Origin: Planctomycetia bacterium
GTDB taxonomy: Bacteria > Planctomycetota > GCA-002687715
Direction: 5' to 3'
DNA length: 64,000 nt
Assembly: GCA_005790545.1 (NCBI GenBank)
Contig: SXUL01000041.1
Location: 1-64,000 of the forward strand
A model generated the notes under the pieces. The model worked only from the letters and a program-made list of their open reading frames with translations, had not been told where the DNA came from and ran no database searches. This document shows positions 10,763 through 19,060 of the stretch, one piece after another. Position 1 is the stretch's first letter. Each line of letters opens with the position of its first letter. Both the position numbers and the translations under genes were made by a program.

Positions 10763-11754
10763 GCGCAACGCTCTTCGCCGCTCCTGCCGAGTTGCTCTGG
10801 CTTCTCGCCGTGGTCGTGCTCGCAATGTGGGTCATCAGGGCCCGCTGGGCGCGCGGAAGAGCGGCGAAGCTCCAACTCGGCGAACGCGCGAGCGCACTCG
10901 TCACCGGAGCGGGCGAACGCGCTTCGGGCGTGGCACTGCGGCTTGCAGGCGCGGCACTGCTCGTGGTCGCGCTGGCCGAGCCGCGGCTCGGGCTCGACGA
11001 AGATCTCGCTGCAGACGCCCGCGCGGATCTCGTGATTTGCCTCGATGTCTCACGCTCCATGCTGGCTGCGGACGCGACACCGGACCGTCTCGGGGCGGCC
11101 CGTGCTGCGCTGGAAGCCATGCTGTCGGCATGCGAGCACACGGCGGTGGCCTTGGTTCTGAGCGCCGGCGAAGCACGCCTCCGCGCACCTTTGACGCATG
11201 ACCTCACGGCCCTCGCGGGACTGCTCGCGGAAGCGGATCCCTGGACCGTCCCCACGGGCGGCACGCACCCAAGCGCCGCGCTGGAACTTGCCCTCGCCAC
11301 TCTCGGCGCAGGGCGCGGCACGCATGGGGCCATCCTCTTCGTCGGCGATGGTGAGCGCGCTGAATCCGCCTCGGCCACAGCCGCCGCCGTGCAGGCACGG
11401 GGTTTCCGCGTGCACACGGCCGTGGTCGGGGGCACGCGCGCCGTGAAGATTCCCGTACCCGGCGTGGATGGCGTGAGCACCTTCGCACGCACTGCTGCCG
11501 GAAATGATGTGCTCAGTCGCGCGGACAGGAACGCCATGCAAGGTCTCGCTGAAGCTGGCGGCGGCCTCTGCGTGGACCTCGCAGCGGAACCGCAAGCGCT
11601 GCGCCGCCTTCTGCGCGAAGAGATCGCTCCGCTGGCCCGGGCCGGTGCGCGGCCGGGGCGCGTGGAACACACGGCACGCGCGGCCTGGCCGCTCCTCGGC
11701 GCGCTGCTACTCCTCGGGGCCGCGCTGTTCCGTCCAAGGAGCGCCGCCGCATGA
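10759..11754 (+). CDS. batB: BatB-like membrane VWA protein
   Basis: This is a second VWA protein (331 aa) with the same topology as its neighbour: N-terminal helices (about 10-27 and 57-73), a MIDAS motif DVSRS at 96-100, and a C-terminal helix (WPLLGALLLLGAALF). Tandem BatA and BatB paralogs are the core of Bat operons. The GTG start overlaps the batA stop by 4 nt. Confidence 0.85.
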   Translation: MSATLFAAPAELLWLLAVVVLAMWVIRARWARGRAAKLQLGERASALVTGAGERASGVALRLAGAALLVVALAEPRLGLDEDLAADARADLVICLDVSRSMLAADATPDRLGAARAALEAMLSACEHTAVALVLSAGEARLRAPLTHDLTALAGLLAEADPWTVPTGGTHPSAALELALATLGAGRGTHGAILFVGDGERAESASATAAAVQARGFRVHTAVVGGTRAVKIPVPGVDGVSTFARTAAGNDVLSRADRNAMQGLAEAGGGLCVDLAAEPQALRRLLREEIAPLARAGARPGRVEHTARAAWPLLGALLLLGAALFRPRSAAA

Positions 11755-12452
11755 AGCTCCTCGTCTGGCTTTGCGCGCTCGCGGCGGGATCGGCAGCCGC
11801 GCTCGGTGTCGCCGCCTTCGAGGATGGCCGTGCCGATGACGCAGCGCGCCACTTCGCGGACGCGGCCTCGGACAACCCGAGCGCCTCGCTCTGCATGAAT
11901 CTCGCGCTCGCGGAATTGCACGCCGGACGACCTGACGCCGCTGAGGCGGCCGCGGAACGTGCCGCTCTTGCCGGTGGACGCGCCTGGTTCAGCGCACGCG
12001 ATTTCCTGCTCGGCGCAGCGGCCTGGAAGCGTTCTTTCGTGCTTGAGACGCGCGCGGACCTCCCCGGCGCTGGCAAGGACCCGTTCGCTGGCGCGCTCGC
12101 AGCGACGCATGAAGCTCTCGCTGCATGGCGGTCGGCGTGCAGCAGCAAGTCTGACTGGCCAGCGGCCCGCCGGAACGTGGAGCGCGCGCTCTTCCGGATC
12201 GAGGCGCTCCGCGCGCGACAGGAGGAACGCGCGAGAGAGGCACGCACACGCCCCGTCACGGAACAGCCGCTTCCGCCACCTCCACCAGCAGCAGCAACCG
12301 CCCCGGGTCCCGAGCCCGTGCCTCCCGCTGATCCCGGCCGACTCGACAAGCAGGCACTGGATGCACTCCTCGCGGAACTGGCCGCACGTGAGCGGGAGAA
12401 GCGCCGCGTACGAGTCGCGGAACGCGCTACGCGCAGCGGGGAGGATTGGTGA
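11751..12452 (+). CDS. BatC-like TPR protein
   Basis: This 233-residue protein has an N-terminal hydrophobic segment. A TPR-like helical region (about 20-85, including SLCMNLALAELHAGRPDAAE) is followed by a proline-rich stretch (PLPPPPPAAATAPGPEP) and a charged C-terminal helix. Its position after two VWA genes and its TPR character match BatC, which is thought to bridge BatA/B to other partners. The ATG overlaps the batB stop. Confidence 0.65.
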   Translation: MKLLVWLCALAAGSAAALGVAAFEDGRADDAARHFADAASDNPSASLCMNLALAELHAGRPDAAEAAAERAALAGGRAWFSARDFLLGAAAWKRSFVLETRADLPGAGKDPFAGALAATHEALAAWRSACSSKSDWPAARRNVERALFRIEALRARQEERAREARTRPVTEQPLPPPPPAAATAPGPEPVPPADPGRLDKQALDALLAELAAREREKRRVRVAERATRSGEDW

Positions 12453-13885
12453 TGATCATCCTCTGCGCCCTGTTGCTTGCGCTGTCCGGCGAGGTCCTGT
12501 TTGCACAGGCACCACCGCTGCACGTGGAGTACGTCCTGCCGAAGCAGATGCTCTTCACCGGCGAAACGGCGAGATGCATCCTGCGCGTGAGCTTCGAACA
12601 GTCTTTCGTGCGCGAGCACCTCTTGCCCATCGTGCAGCGCAGGACATCGCTGCCGTTCCTGCTCAAGACGCCCTTCGACAACAAGGCGTTGCCGGGCTGG
12701 CACTGGCTGCCGTCACCGGCACCGTCATCCGGACCGACGCTCGCCGTGGACGACGCGGTGGTCACGGTCGCTCCCTCCCCAGCCGTGGTGCGCAACGGCA
12801 CGCGCCATGCTGTCGTGGACATCGAGCGCCGCTTCCGCATCACGCAGGCAGGTCGCGTCATCCTTCCGCGCGCGCGCCTGATCTGCGCCAGCACAAGCGG
12901 CTTCGAAACGGACTTCCTTGGCCAACGCACGCCACGCGACCGGACGGAGGTCGAAGTCATCGCCCCCGCCGTGGAACTCGAAGTGTTGCCGCCGCCAAGC
13001 CTCGGCCGGCCGGCGGAGTTCCGCGGCGCCATCGGTCGCTTCACGCTGCATGCACGCGCCGACAAGACCAGCGCGCATGTGGGCGACGTGGTGATCCTCA
13101 GCATCGACATCACCGGCTCGGGAGACATGGCTGCACTCGCACCGCCAACACTTGGCGCGAGCCCCGCGTTCCATCTCCTGGGCACGCGCGTGGAACTCTC
13201 GCCAGACATGCTGATTCAGCACCATGAACTGCGCGTACTCGACACGACAGCGACGGTGCTTCCTGAATGCGCTCTGGTGAGCTTTGATCCGGATGCGGAA
13301 CCACCTGCATACCGACGCTTGGTTGCTCCGCGCATCGCAATCCAGTTGCTCGCCGCCAGTGCCCCAACCGTGCTGGATGCACCCAGCGTGCATGCCGGAG
13401 GTATGGGGCCCGCTGCTGTTGCTCCTCTCTCGAGTGTTGATGAAGCGCTGAGTGACGCGCCACTCGCGCCTGCTCCATGGACAACGCTTGCCTTGTGCAC
13501 ACTGCCGTGGGGGTTCGCCGCGGCGCTGGGGCTCAAGCGCTACGTGGCCGCACGCCGCCTGCGTGACGGCGGACGCCGCGCGGCGCGCCGGGCGACGGGC
13601 CTCGCAATCCGCGCACTCGCTCGCGGTGGAGATCCCGGCGCCATCCTGATCACTTGGCTGGCTGCACGTCTCCGCCTGGAGCCTGCACTCGTTCTCGGGC
13701 CGGAGTTGCGCGAGCGTCTGCACCATGCCAGCGTCCCCGCGGAACTCGGAGTCCGTGTGCAACGCATGGTGGAAGCAACTCTCGCCGCGCGCTGGGGTGC
13801 AGCGGCGCCGCTCACGCGCGCTCCCGCCGAAGCGCTCATCCTCGAGATGGAAGCGGCCATGCCCGCCATGGAGCCAACGCCATGA
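12449..13885 (+). CDS. batD: BatD-like membrane protein
   Basis: This 478-residue protein has a signal peptide (IILCALLLALSGEVLFAQ) and tandem beta-sandwich domains, with the BatD-typical VGDVVILSIDITGSGDM near 210. A membrane helix follows near 360 (WTTLALCTLPWGFAAAL), then a cytoplasmic tail. BatD proteins are periplasmic partners of BatA/B. A GTG at 12449 gives the same 4-nt overlap as every other junction in the operon; the ATG at 12452 is the alternative and changes only one residue. Confidence 0.8.
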   Translation: MMIILCALLLALSGEVLFAQAPPLHVEYVLPKQMLFTGETARCILRVSFEQSFVREHLLPIVQRRTSLPFLLKTPFDNKALPGWHWLPSPAPSSGPTLAVDDAVVTVAPSPAVVRNGTRHAVVDIERRFRITQAGRVILPRARLICASTSGFETDFLGQRTPRDRTEVEVIAPAVELEVLPPPSLGRPAEFRGAIGRFTLHARADKTSAHVGDVVILSIDITGSGDMAALAPPTLGASPAFHLLGTRVELSPDMLIQHHELRVLDTTATVLPECALVSFDPDAEPPAYRRLVAPRIAIQLLAASAPTVLDAPSVHAGGMGPAAVAPLSSVDEALSDAPLAPAPWTTLALCTLPWGFAAALGLKRYVAARRLRDGGRRAARRATGLAIRALARGGDPGAILITWLAARLRLEPALVLGPELRERLHHASVPAELGVRVQRMVEATLAARWGAAAPLTRAPAEALILEMEAAMPAMEPTP

Positions 13886-14544
13886 GACAGGCGCCGCAAG
13901 GCAACGGCAGCGCAGAGCGAGCCTTTCTCGAGGGGCGCATCGAAGAAGCGACGCTGCTCTGGAAGTCGGCCCTCGCCGATCCGCACACCGAGCATCACGG
14001 CGCCATCGAGTTCAATCTCGGGCTCGCGGCCTTGAAGCTCGGCCGTGAGGCGGAAGCGCTGTGGCACTTCCGGAGGGCGGAACTCCGCTTGCCCGGCCAG
14101 CAGGCGATCACAGAACAACGCGCGCAGGCAGAAGAAGCCCTCGCTCTTCCGGCGCACGACGCAGAGGCGAATCCGCTCAATGCCAGCACGGCCTGGCTGC
14201 TCCTCATCCTCGCCGCGCTCCTTGAGGCCACGAGCGCCGTGCTCTTCTGCTCGCGACGAACCCGCACAACCCTGCGTTGGTGCATGCTCCTGCTCACGGC
14301 ACTGCTCGGAATCGGCATGGGTGCATACGTCCTGGCCGATGGCTGCCAACGCGCTGAACGTGTTGCTGTGGTGCTCGAAGCAACCGGTGTGCACAGCGAA
14401 CCTGGATTGTCCGCACCGGTCTTGCAGAACCTGCGACCCGGAACGAGCGTGCGCGTGATCGCGGCCACGAACCGCTGGGCACGAATTGTCACGCCCCTGG
14501 GTACCGGCTTCGTCTCGCGCTCCCGGATTGGGCTGGTGGATTGA
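13882..14544 (+). CDS. BatE-like TPR protein with C-terminal SH3-like domain
   Basis: This 220-residue protein has an N-terminal TPR-like region (GAIEFNLGLAALKLGREAEALWHF), two membrane helices (about 100-117 and 128-147), and a C-terminal SH3b-like domain (ATGVHSEPGLSAPVLQNLRPG). BatE proteins of Bacteroidetes and spirochaetes combine TPR and SH3 in the same way. It is the last gene of the operon and starts with an ATGA overlap. No terminator is obvious in the 140-nt gap that follows. Confidence 0.75.
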   Translation: MRQAPQGNGSAERAFLEGRIEEATLLWKSALADPHTEHHGAIEFNLGLAALKLGREAEALWHFRRAELRLPGQQAITEQRAQAEEALALPAHDAEANPLNASTAWLLLILAALLEATSAVLFCSRRTRTTLRWCMLLLTALLGIGMGAYVLADGCQRAERVAVVLEATGVHSEPGLSAPVLQNLRPGTSVRVIAATNRWARIVTPLGTGFVSRSRIGLVD

Positions 14545-14685
14545 CGCCGGGCAGAAGCGCACCGGGGTTTTCTGCTTGACGTGGCTGGCTCGCAGCGTGC
14601 AGCATGGCGACGTACGTGAAATCGCGTCGGATGTCGCACGCGAATCGCGTTGTGTCAATCACTCAAATTGATGGAGTCTCACCCG

Positions 14686-16131
14686 ATGCGCATGACTACA
14701 TTGTTCGCGCTCCTCGCCTTCACGGTGCTCCCGCTTGCGGCTCAAGCGGGCCTGAACGGCGTGGAAGCCGGTCTCGGCACTGTCACCGTTGGCCCGGTCA
14801 ACACCAACATCCTCAATGGTGGCAACGGGGAACTGGGTATCCAGTACTACCCTGGCAACGGCAACATCTACGTCTCACGTCGAGGCACAGGCACGCTCAC
14901 AACTGCACCACACTCCCTTCTCATCATTGACCAGACCGGCGCGCTGGTCGGGACTGTGCCGCAAGGGCCCGGCGCTACAGGCGGCGCGTGGGGACACCGT
15001 GACGGAGGAACCGACGGTTACGTCGGCGGCACCAAGCTCTTCTTCGGTGATGACTTCGGTGTGCACTGCTACGAGATGAGTTCCGGCACACCTGTCTATG
15101 CGACCGGCGCGCAAACAGTGATGGCGGCGAACGGCCCTCAGACCTGCACTTTCCCGCTCGCAGCGCAAGCGCTGACAGCAGGCATCACACGCGCCCTCGA
15201 ATACGACCCGACCGGCAACGGCGGCAACGGCTCGTTCTGGGCCTGCAACTTCGGTGGCCCGCTGGTGCAGTTCTCCCTCGCGGGCACGCTGCTCACGAGT
15301 TTCCCCGCTACGACCAATGCACCCGCGTGGTCGGCCTACGGACTCGCACTGAATCTCCAGACCGGCATGCTGTGGGTGAACTCATCCCCAGCAGGCTCCG
15401 CAACCGTTGTTGCACAGGTCGCGGAACTGAACCCGGCCACCGGCGTGTTCACGGGACGCAAGATCCGTCCCGTTGGAACCAGTGGCGCGGCGTCCTCACC
15501 TTGGGTTTACGCGGCGCAAGGAGGCCTCTGCTACATCCAAGGGCGCATCGGTCCGACTCATGGCCCGGCGGTCATGCCGCCCTATTCTGAACTCGGCGTG
15601 TTCGTGCAAGGAACGCCTGACTACTTTGCGTTCCATCGCCTCGACATGCACAGCGGCTTCCCGTCGGATCAGGAAACCACACTGCAGGTGAGCCTTGGCG
15701 GCGCGCCCTTCAGCTCCGCCAACGCCAACTTCAGCGCAGGCACGACGCTCTCCATTCAGTACGCAACCCCGCTCTCGAACCCGGGCTCACCTGCGCTGCT
15801 GCTTGCCAACATCGGTCCGCCGGCAACGGCCATCCCGAACGGCAACACTTTCAACGTGCCGGAATTTCTCATCCTCGGGAATCTCTCCATGCCCTCCGCC
15901 GCAGGCAGCGGGGTCATCGCTCTCACACTCGGTGATGGCTTCCTCCTGGGAGGACTCGCCGCACCGGACTTCCTGATCTCGGTGATGGTGACGCAGCCGT
16001 CGGTACCCACGCCGGCTTTGCCGCTGCCAAGCTTCGGCGGGCCGCTCACTGAACTCACACTGCAGGCGCTCTACCTCACGCCGAGCGCGAGTCTCATCGC
16101 GACCAACTTCATCACGCTCACGGAGCTCTGA
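14686..16131 (+). CDS. Secreted propeller-like protein with lineage-type C-terminal module
   Basis: This 481-residue protein has a clean signal peptide (MTTLFALLAFTVLPLAAQA). Its body contains repeated short beta motifs of the kind seen in propellers (GNIYVSRRGTG, LLIIDQTGALVGT, GSFWACNFGGPLVQFSL, GMLWVNSS). The last 130 or so residues form a separate beta-rich region ending LTLQALYLTPSASLIATNFI. No enzyme motif is visible and no function can be assigned. I chose the ATG at 14686 because GGAG at 14672-14675 is well spaced from it and the signal peptide begins there; in-frame starts at 14650 and 14671 are possible. Confidence 0.7.
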   Translation: MRMTTLFALLAFTVLPLAAQAGLNGVEAGLGTVTVGPVNTNILNGGNGELGIQYYPGNGNIYVSRRGTGTLTTAPHSLLIIDQTGALVGTVPQGPGATGGAWGHRDGGTDGYVGGTKLFFGDDFGVHCYEMSSGTPVYATGAQTVMAANGPQTCTFPLAAQALTAGITRALEYDPTGNGGNGSFWACNFGGPLVQFSLAGTLLTSFPATTNAPAWSAYGLALNLQTGMLWVNSSPAGSATVVAQVAELNPATGVFTGRKIRPVGTSGAASSPWVYAAQGGLCYIQGRIGPTHGPAVMPPYSELGVFVQGTPDYFAFHRLDMHSGFPSDQETTLQVSLGGAPFSSANANFSAGTTLSIQYATPLSNPGSPALLLANIGPPATAIPNGNTFNVPEFLILGNLSMPSAAGSGVIALTLGDGFLLGGLAAPDFLISVMVTQPSVPTPALPLPSFGGPLTELTLQALYLTPSASLIATNFITLTEL

Positions 16132-16147
16132 GCCGTGCAGCCGGTCC

Positions 16148-16175
16148 GTCACCGCCGCTCTCCTGCGGCGGTGAC
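16148..16175 (+). terminator. Strong hairpin downstream of the secreted protein gene
   Basis: GTCACCGCCGC at 16148-16158 pairs perfectly with GCGGCGGTGAC at 16165-16175 around a 6-nt loop, 16 nt after the stop at 16131. No T-run follows. It probably ends the plus-strand transcript. Confidence 0.6.
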
Positions 16176-16205
16176 GCGGTCTGGCTCAGCGTGAACAGCT
16201 CGCGC

Positions 16206-16224
16206 GACGCAGAGCTTCTGCGTC
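16206..16224 (-). terminator. Hairpin at the end of the C25 peptidase gene
   Basis: GACGCAGA and TCTGCGTC form a perfect 8-bp stem with a 3-nt loop, overlapping the minus-strand stop codon at 16223-16225. It faces the terminator of the convergent plus-strand gene. Confidence 0.45.
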
Positions 16225-17536
16225 ACAGCGGCGCGGTGGGGTCGCCGAAGAGCATGAACTTCATTCCCTGAAAGAAGATGCTCGCCGGATACCAGCTCTC
16301 CGTCGGACGGAGCTCGCGCAGTTTCTCGCGCACCACATAGCTCGCAAGCGCGTCGCGCCAGGCAGATCCCACCGTGGTCTTGAAGCCCGAGGCATCCGTC
16401 ACGCGCCCCGCAGCTTCCGCAAAGGCTGCCTGCAAGGTGAGCGCGCAAGGTTGCGATCCGGTGCTGCAACCGATGTAAGCGACCGCACCGGTCGGCCCCG
16501 CACGCAGGAACTTCTCGCCCAGGCCCGAAGGATTGTGCAAGCCTCGTTGATACGGGCGCGGTGGTGGGGGGGCAGCCGTGAACACCTCGCCCGCATTGGT
16601 GCCGCGGTGCTCGATGCCACCAACATCCACGTAGGGCTCATACGGCGGAAGAGTGACACAGCGGGCCGTGGAGCAGCCCGCACTCATGATCACCGCAGGG
16701 GTCGCCGCATTACCGAGCCGCGCGATGGCCTTGCTGTCAAAGGCCTGATCCCAGCCGTCATCGTGGCCGTGCCCGGAGTGGAGCAGAAGCTGACTGCCGC
16801 CGGAGAAACTCGCGAGCGTCGCTGCAACGGAGGGCAGCGCTGTGCCGTCATCTCGACCCGCGCCCTTCCAGTAGTGACGCTCGATCTGGAAGCGTCGCGA
16901 GAGTGCGGCGGACAACCCATCCATGGCGGGCCTGTTCTCCACCCAGCCACCGACCGCGATGAGCGTTGCCCGTGAGGCCACATGCTCGAGAGCACGCCGC
17001 CGGTGGCAGAGCGTCTTCTCCGCCACGAGCCTCACTTCCTCCACGGTCGAGACGGGCCAGCGTCCGAGAGCCAACTCCGGTACGTAGTCCACGGCATCGC
17101 GGTTGATCACGCCGTCCTTCTCGTGCTCGCCACACACTTCACCGAAGTAGCCAGCGTGAAAACTCTCGCGCGAAGCGTTCCAGTCGTCGAAACTGCCGTC
17201 ACTCCGCGCCACATCCGCATAGTAGAGATCACTCGGATAGAACGCGCGATTCCAGGCAGCGGGTGTCGTGCGGTCCAGCACCATGAAACGCATCGGCATG
17301 CAGTCCGCATCCCCGACGAGCAGCACATGGGAAATGCGCCCCGCACGCCACGACGCGTAGATGAAGCGCTTCACCTTCTCCGGATCATCGTCACCCGGAC
17401 TGCTCTTCAACACATCTTCCAACGCCACCAGCGTGACAGGTCGCTCAAGCGCCACAGCAGCCATGTACTCACTGAGTGCTGGGTGAAACTCCGCTGGAGC
17501 AATGACAAGCAATCCCGCCACAAGCATGGTGAGCAT
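16223..17536 (-). CDS. Gingipain-type C25 cysteine peptidase
   Basis: This 437-residue protein has an N-terminal hydrophobic segment and the two family C25 catalytic motifs. The histidine lies in LLHSGHGHDDGWD (His256 or His258) and the nucleophile in SAGCSTA (Cys288). It is short for the family and appears to hold only the peptidase domain: the signal part leads straight into it, and there is no Ig-like or secretion-sorting domain at the end. C25 peptidases include gingipains and the PorU sortase of type IX secretion, but no PorU-type domains are visible. Neighbours give no clue to its substrate. Confidence 0.8.
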   Translation of the reverse strand: MLTMLVAGLLVIAPAEFHPALSEYMAAVALERPVTLVALEDVLKSSPGDDDPEKVKRFIYASWRAGRISHVLLVGDADCMPMRFMVLDRTTPAAWNRAFYPSDLYYADVARSDGSFDDWNASRESFHAGYFGEVCGEHEKDGVINRDAVDYVPELALGRWPVSTVEEVRLVAEKTLCHRRRALEHVASRATLIAVGGWVENRPAMDGLSAALSRRFQIERHYWKGAGRDDGTALPSVAATLASFSGGSQLLLHSGHGHDDGWDQAFDSKAIARLGNAATPAVIMSAGCSTARCVTLPPYEPYVDVGGIEHRGTNAGEVFTAAPPPPRPYQRGLHNPSGLGEKFLRAGPTGAVAYIGCSTGSQPCALTLQAAFAEAAGRVTDASGFKTTVGSAWRDALASYVVREKLRELRPTESWYPASIFFQGMKFMLFGDPTAPL

Positions 17537-17558
17537 GCGGAGATCATCGCCGATTCGC

Positions 17559-17637
17559 CGCCTGCGCCGTGAGTGGGGTCCCGCTGAGCAGAGCCAACGA
17601 GAGCATCCGAGCGGCTCTGCGAAGCGGGATCACCCCC
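17559..17637. repeat. Dispersed palindromic element, copy 1
   Basis: A GGGGTCCCGCTGAGCAGAGCC arm (17575-17595) faces GGCTCTGCGAAGCGGGATCACCCC (17613-17636). Together they form a long imperfect hairpin with a loop of about 17 nt, preceded by CGCCTGCGCCGT. A second copy with the same arms lies at 39760-39856 and a partial one at 18646-18674. It sits in the gap between the divergent C25 peptidase and nnrE genes. Confidence 0.8.
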
Positions 17638-17688
17638 GAACAGAGCAGGCGAGGCAACGCTCCGGATTGCCGCGCATAGGATGCCGAC

Positions 17689-18300
17689 ATGCGCCTACTG
17701 AGCGTGCAGGAAGCCCGTGAGCTCGACCGCGGTGCCGTGGAACGGTTCGGCATGCCGACCTTGCTGCTCATGGAGAACGCGGGCCGCGCGGTCGCGGAAG
17801 CGGCCCGCAGGCTCGGCAAGCGCTGGGTCATTCTCGCTGGCCCCGGAAACAACGGTGGCGATGGGCTGGTGGCGGCGCGCCATCTCGGAGCGAACGCGAG
17901 CATTCATCTTCTCGCTGAACCCGACCCACTCCGCGCGCCGGATGCCGCACTGCAACGCCAGATCCTCGAACGTGCGGGCCGCACGCTGCATGTCGGAGTC
18001 GCTCCCGATCCGCGCGCGTTCGAAGGCGCGGTCTGGATCGATGCGCTCTTCGGCATCGGGCTCACGCGCGCACCGGAGGGGCTCGCACTCGCGTTCATCA
18101 AGAGCTTCAACGGCGCCGTCGGGCCGAAGTTGTGCGTGGATGTGCCGAGCGGCCTCAACGCGGACAGCGGCGCGGTTCCCGGTGAAGCTTGCCGCGGTGA
18201 TGTGACCGTCACCTTCGAGGCCGCGAAACGCGGGCTCGTCGAGCCGACGGCGCGGCCTTTCGTGGGGAGGATCGAGGTCGCGCCCCTCGGTTTGCCTTGA
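17689..18300 (+). CDS. nnrE: NAD(P)H-hydrate epimerase (YjeF N-terminal domain)
   Basis: The enzyme epimerises damaged NAD(P)H hydrates so that the partner dehydratase can repair them. The 203 residues match the YjeF-N length. Motif LAGPGNNGGDG (49-59) is the family glycine loop, and DALFGIGL carries the conserved Asp. The dehydratase (NnrD) domain is absent, so that activity must be encoded elsewhere. A TAGGAT hexamer 6 nt before the ATG and no Shine-Dalgarno suggest a leaderless mRNA. Confidence 0.93.
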   Translation: MRLLSVQEARELDRGAVERFGMPTLLLMENAGRAVAEAARRLGKRWVILAGPGNNGGDGLVAARHLGANASIHLLAEPDPLRAPDAALQRQILERAGRTLHVGVAPDPRAFEGAVWIDALFGIGLTRAPEGLALAFIKSFNGAVGPKLCVDVPSGLNADSGAVPGEACRGDVTVTFEAAKRGLVEPTARPFVGRIEVAPLGLP

Positions 18301-18598
18301 GCACGGGCTTCGCGCCGGAACGCGCGAGCCTTGCGCGACTGAACTCCCACCATGGACGCAACGGCTCTCCCCCGGCCGCGGCTACCAGCATGCTGAAGAC
18401 ATCCAGAACGCACGGGTCCTGACGCGCGCCGGTGAGTTGCGAGAGTTTCCTGAACAGAGCTTCCGGCTTGCGCCGACGCAGATCCTCAAGGCGATGAATC
18501 CCGAGGAGTTCGAGATCGCTCACCGTGGCAGGCCCGACGCACGGCAAGGCGAGAAAGGCCTTGCGTTCCGCGGCACTGAGAGGTCGCTTCATGTGCAA
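18209..18598 (-). CDS. Cdd1-family helix-hairpin-helix protein
   Basis: The first 90 or so residues match the Cdd1/'pathogenicity locus' helix-hairpin-helix family: LPCVGPATVSDLELLGI, then KLSQLTGARQDPCVLDVF and the RPWWEFSR end. Such small proteins are predicted to bind DNA, with no defined role. The last 35 residues are basic and low-complexity and run 92 nt into the convergent end of nnrE; that tail is not seen in typical family members. An in-frame Met at 18592 is an alternative start. Confidence 0.75.
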   Translation of the reverse strand: MHMKRPLSAAERKAFLALPCVGPATVSDLELLGIHRLEDLRRRKPEALFRKLSQLTGARQDPCVLDVFSMLVAAAGGEPLRPWWEFSRARLARSGAKPVLKANRGARPRSSPRKAAPSARRARVSRPRR

Positions 18599-18645
18599 AG
18601 CATCGCATGCCCGAGCACATCAGTTCAACACGCGGCGCACACACG

Positions 18646-18674
18646 CATCCGCTGAGCAGAGCCTTCGAGTGCGT
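18646..18674. repeat. Dispersed palindromic element, truncated copy
   Basis: CCGCTGAGCAGAGCCTTCGA at 18650-18669, plus GTGC, is identical to the left arm and loop start of the copy at 39.8 kb. The right arm is missing. It lies between the Cdd1-like gene and ybaN and abuts the end of ybaN. Confidence 0.7.
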
Positions 18675-19060
18675 CAGTCGCGCACGAGACGGAGGCGGAG
18701 CACTACACCCGTCCCGAGCAAGAGCAGCACGCCGATGAGCACGTTCAGCCAGGTGCTGAGATCGGCGAAGAACAACGTGAGCGCGCCGCACCCCGTCATG
18801 AGCACGAGGGCCGTGATCTTCACATGCAAGCGCACACCGTGGTGCGACTGCCAATCCCGGAGCAGCGGGCCGAACAACGGCGATCGAAGGAGCTTCTCAT
18901 GCAGGCGCGGCGAAGCGCGCACGAGGCACCAACTCGTGATGAGCAGGAAGGGCGTGGCCGGCAGTCCCGGCAACAACACGCCCAGCACCGCAAGCGCGAA
19001 GCTGAGTCCGGCACCGATCAGCAACAGGAGGCGCGTGCCCCCCGCTGGAGCCGCGTTCAT
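18674..19060 (-). CDS. YbaN/DUF454 inner-membrane protein
   Basis: This 128-residue protein has three or four membrane helices and the family signature LGVLLPGLPATPFLLITSWC followed by RASPRLHEKLL. YbaN proteins are widespread inner-membrane proteins of unknown role. Its ATG overlaps the alaS stop by 4 nt, so it is co-transcribed with alaS. Confidence 0.85.
   Translation of the reverse strand: MNAAPAGGTRLLLLIGAGLSFALAVLGVLLPGLPATPFLLITSWCLVRASPRLHEKLLRSPLFGPLLRDWQSHHGVRLHVKITALVLMTGCGALTLFFADLSTWLNVLIGVLLLLGTGVVLRLRLVRD

Noticed and set aside
14574-14610. Sigma70 promoter before the secreted protein at 14.7 kb
   Set aside because: TTGACG is present, but no acceptable -10 follows at 16-19 nt.
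17559-17637. Small protein encoded by the palindromic element
   Set aside because: Similar short translations appear at both copies (for example VIPLRRAARM), but they only reflect the repeated DNA; flanking frames differ and no start signal is shared.
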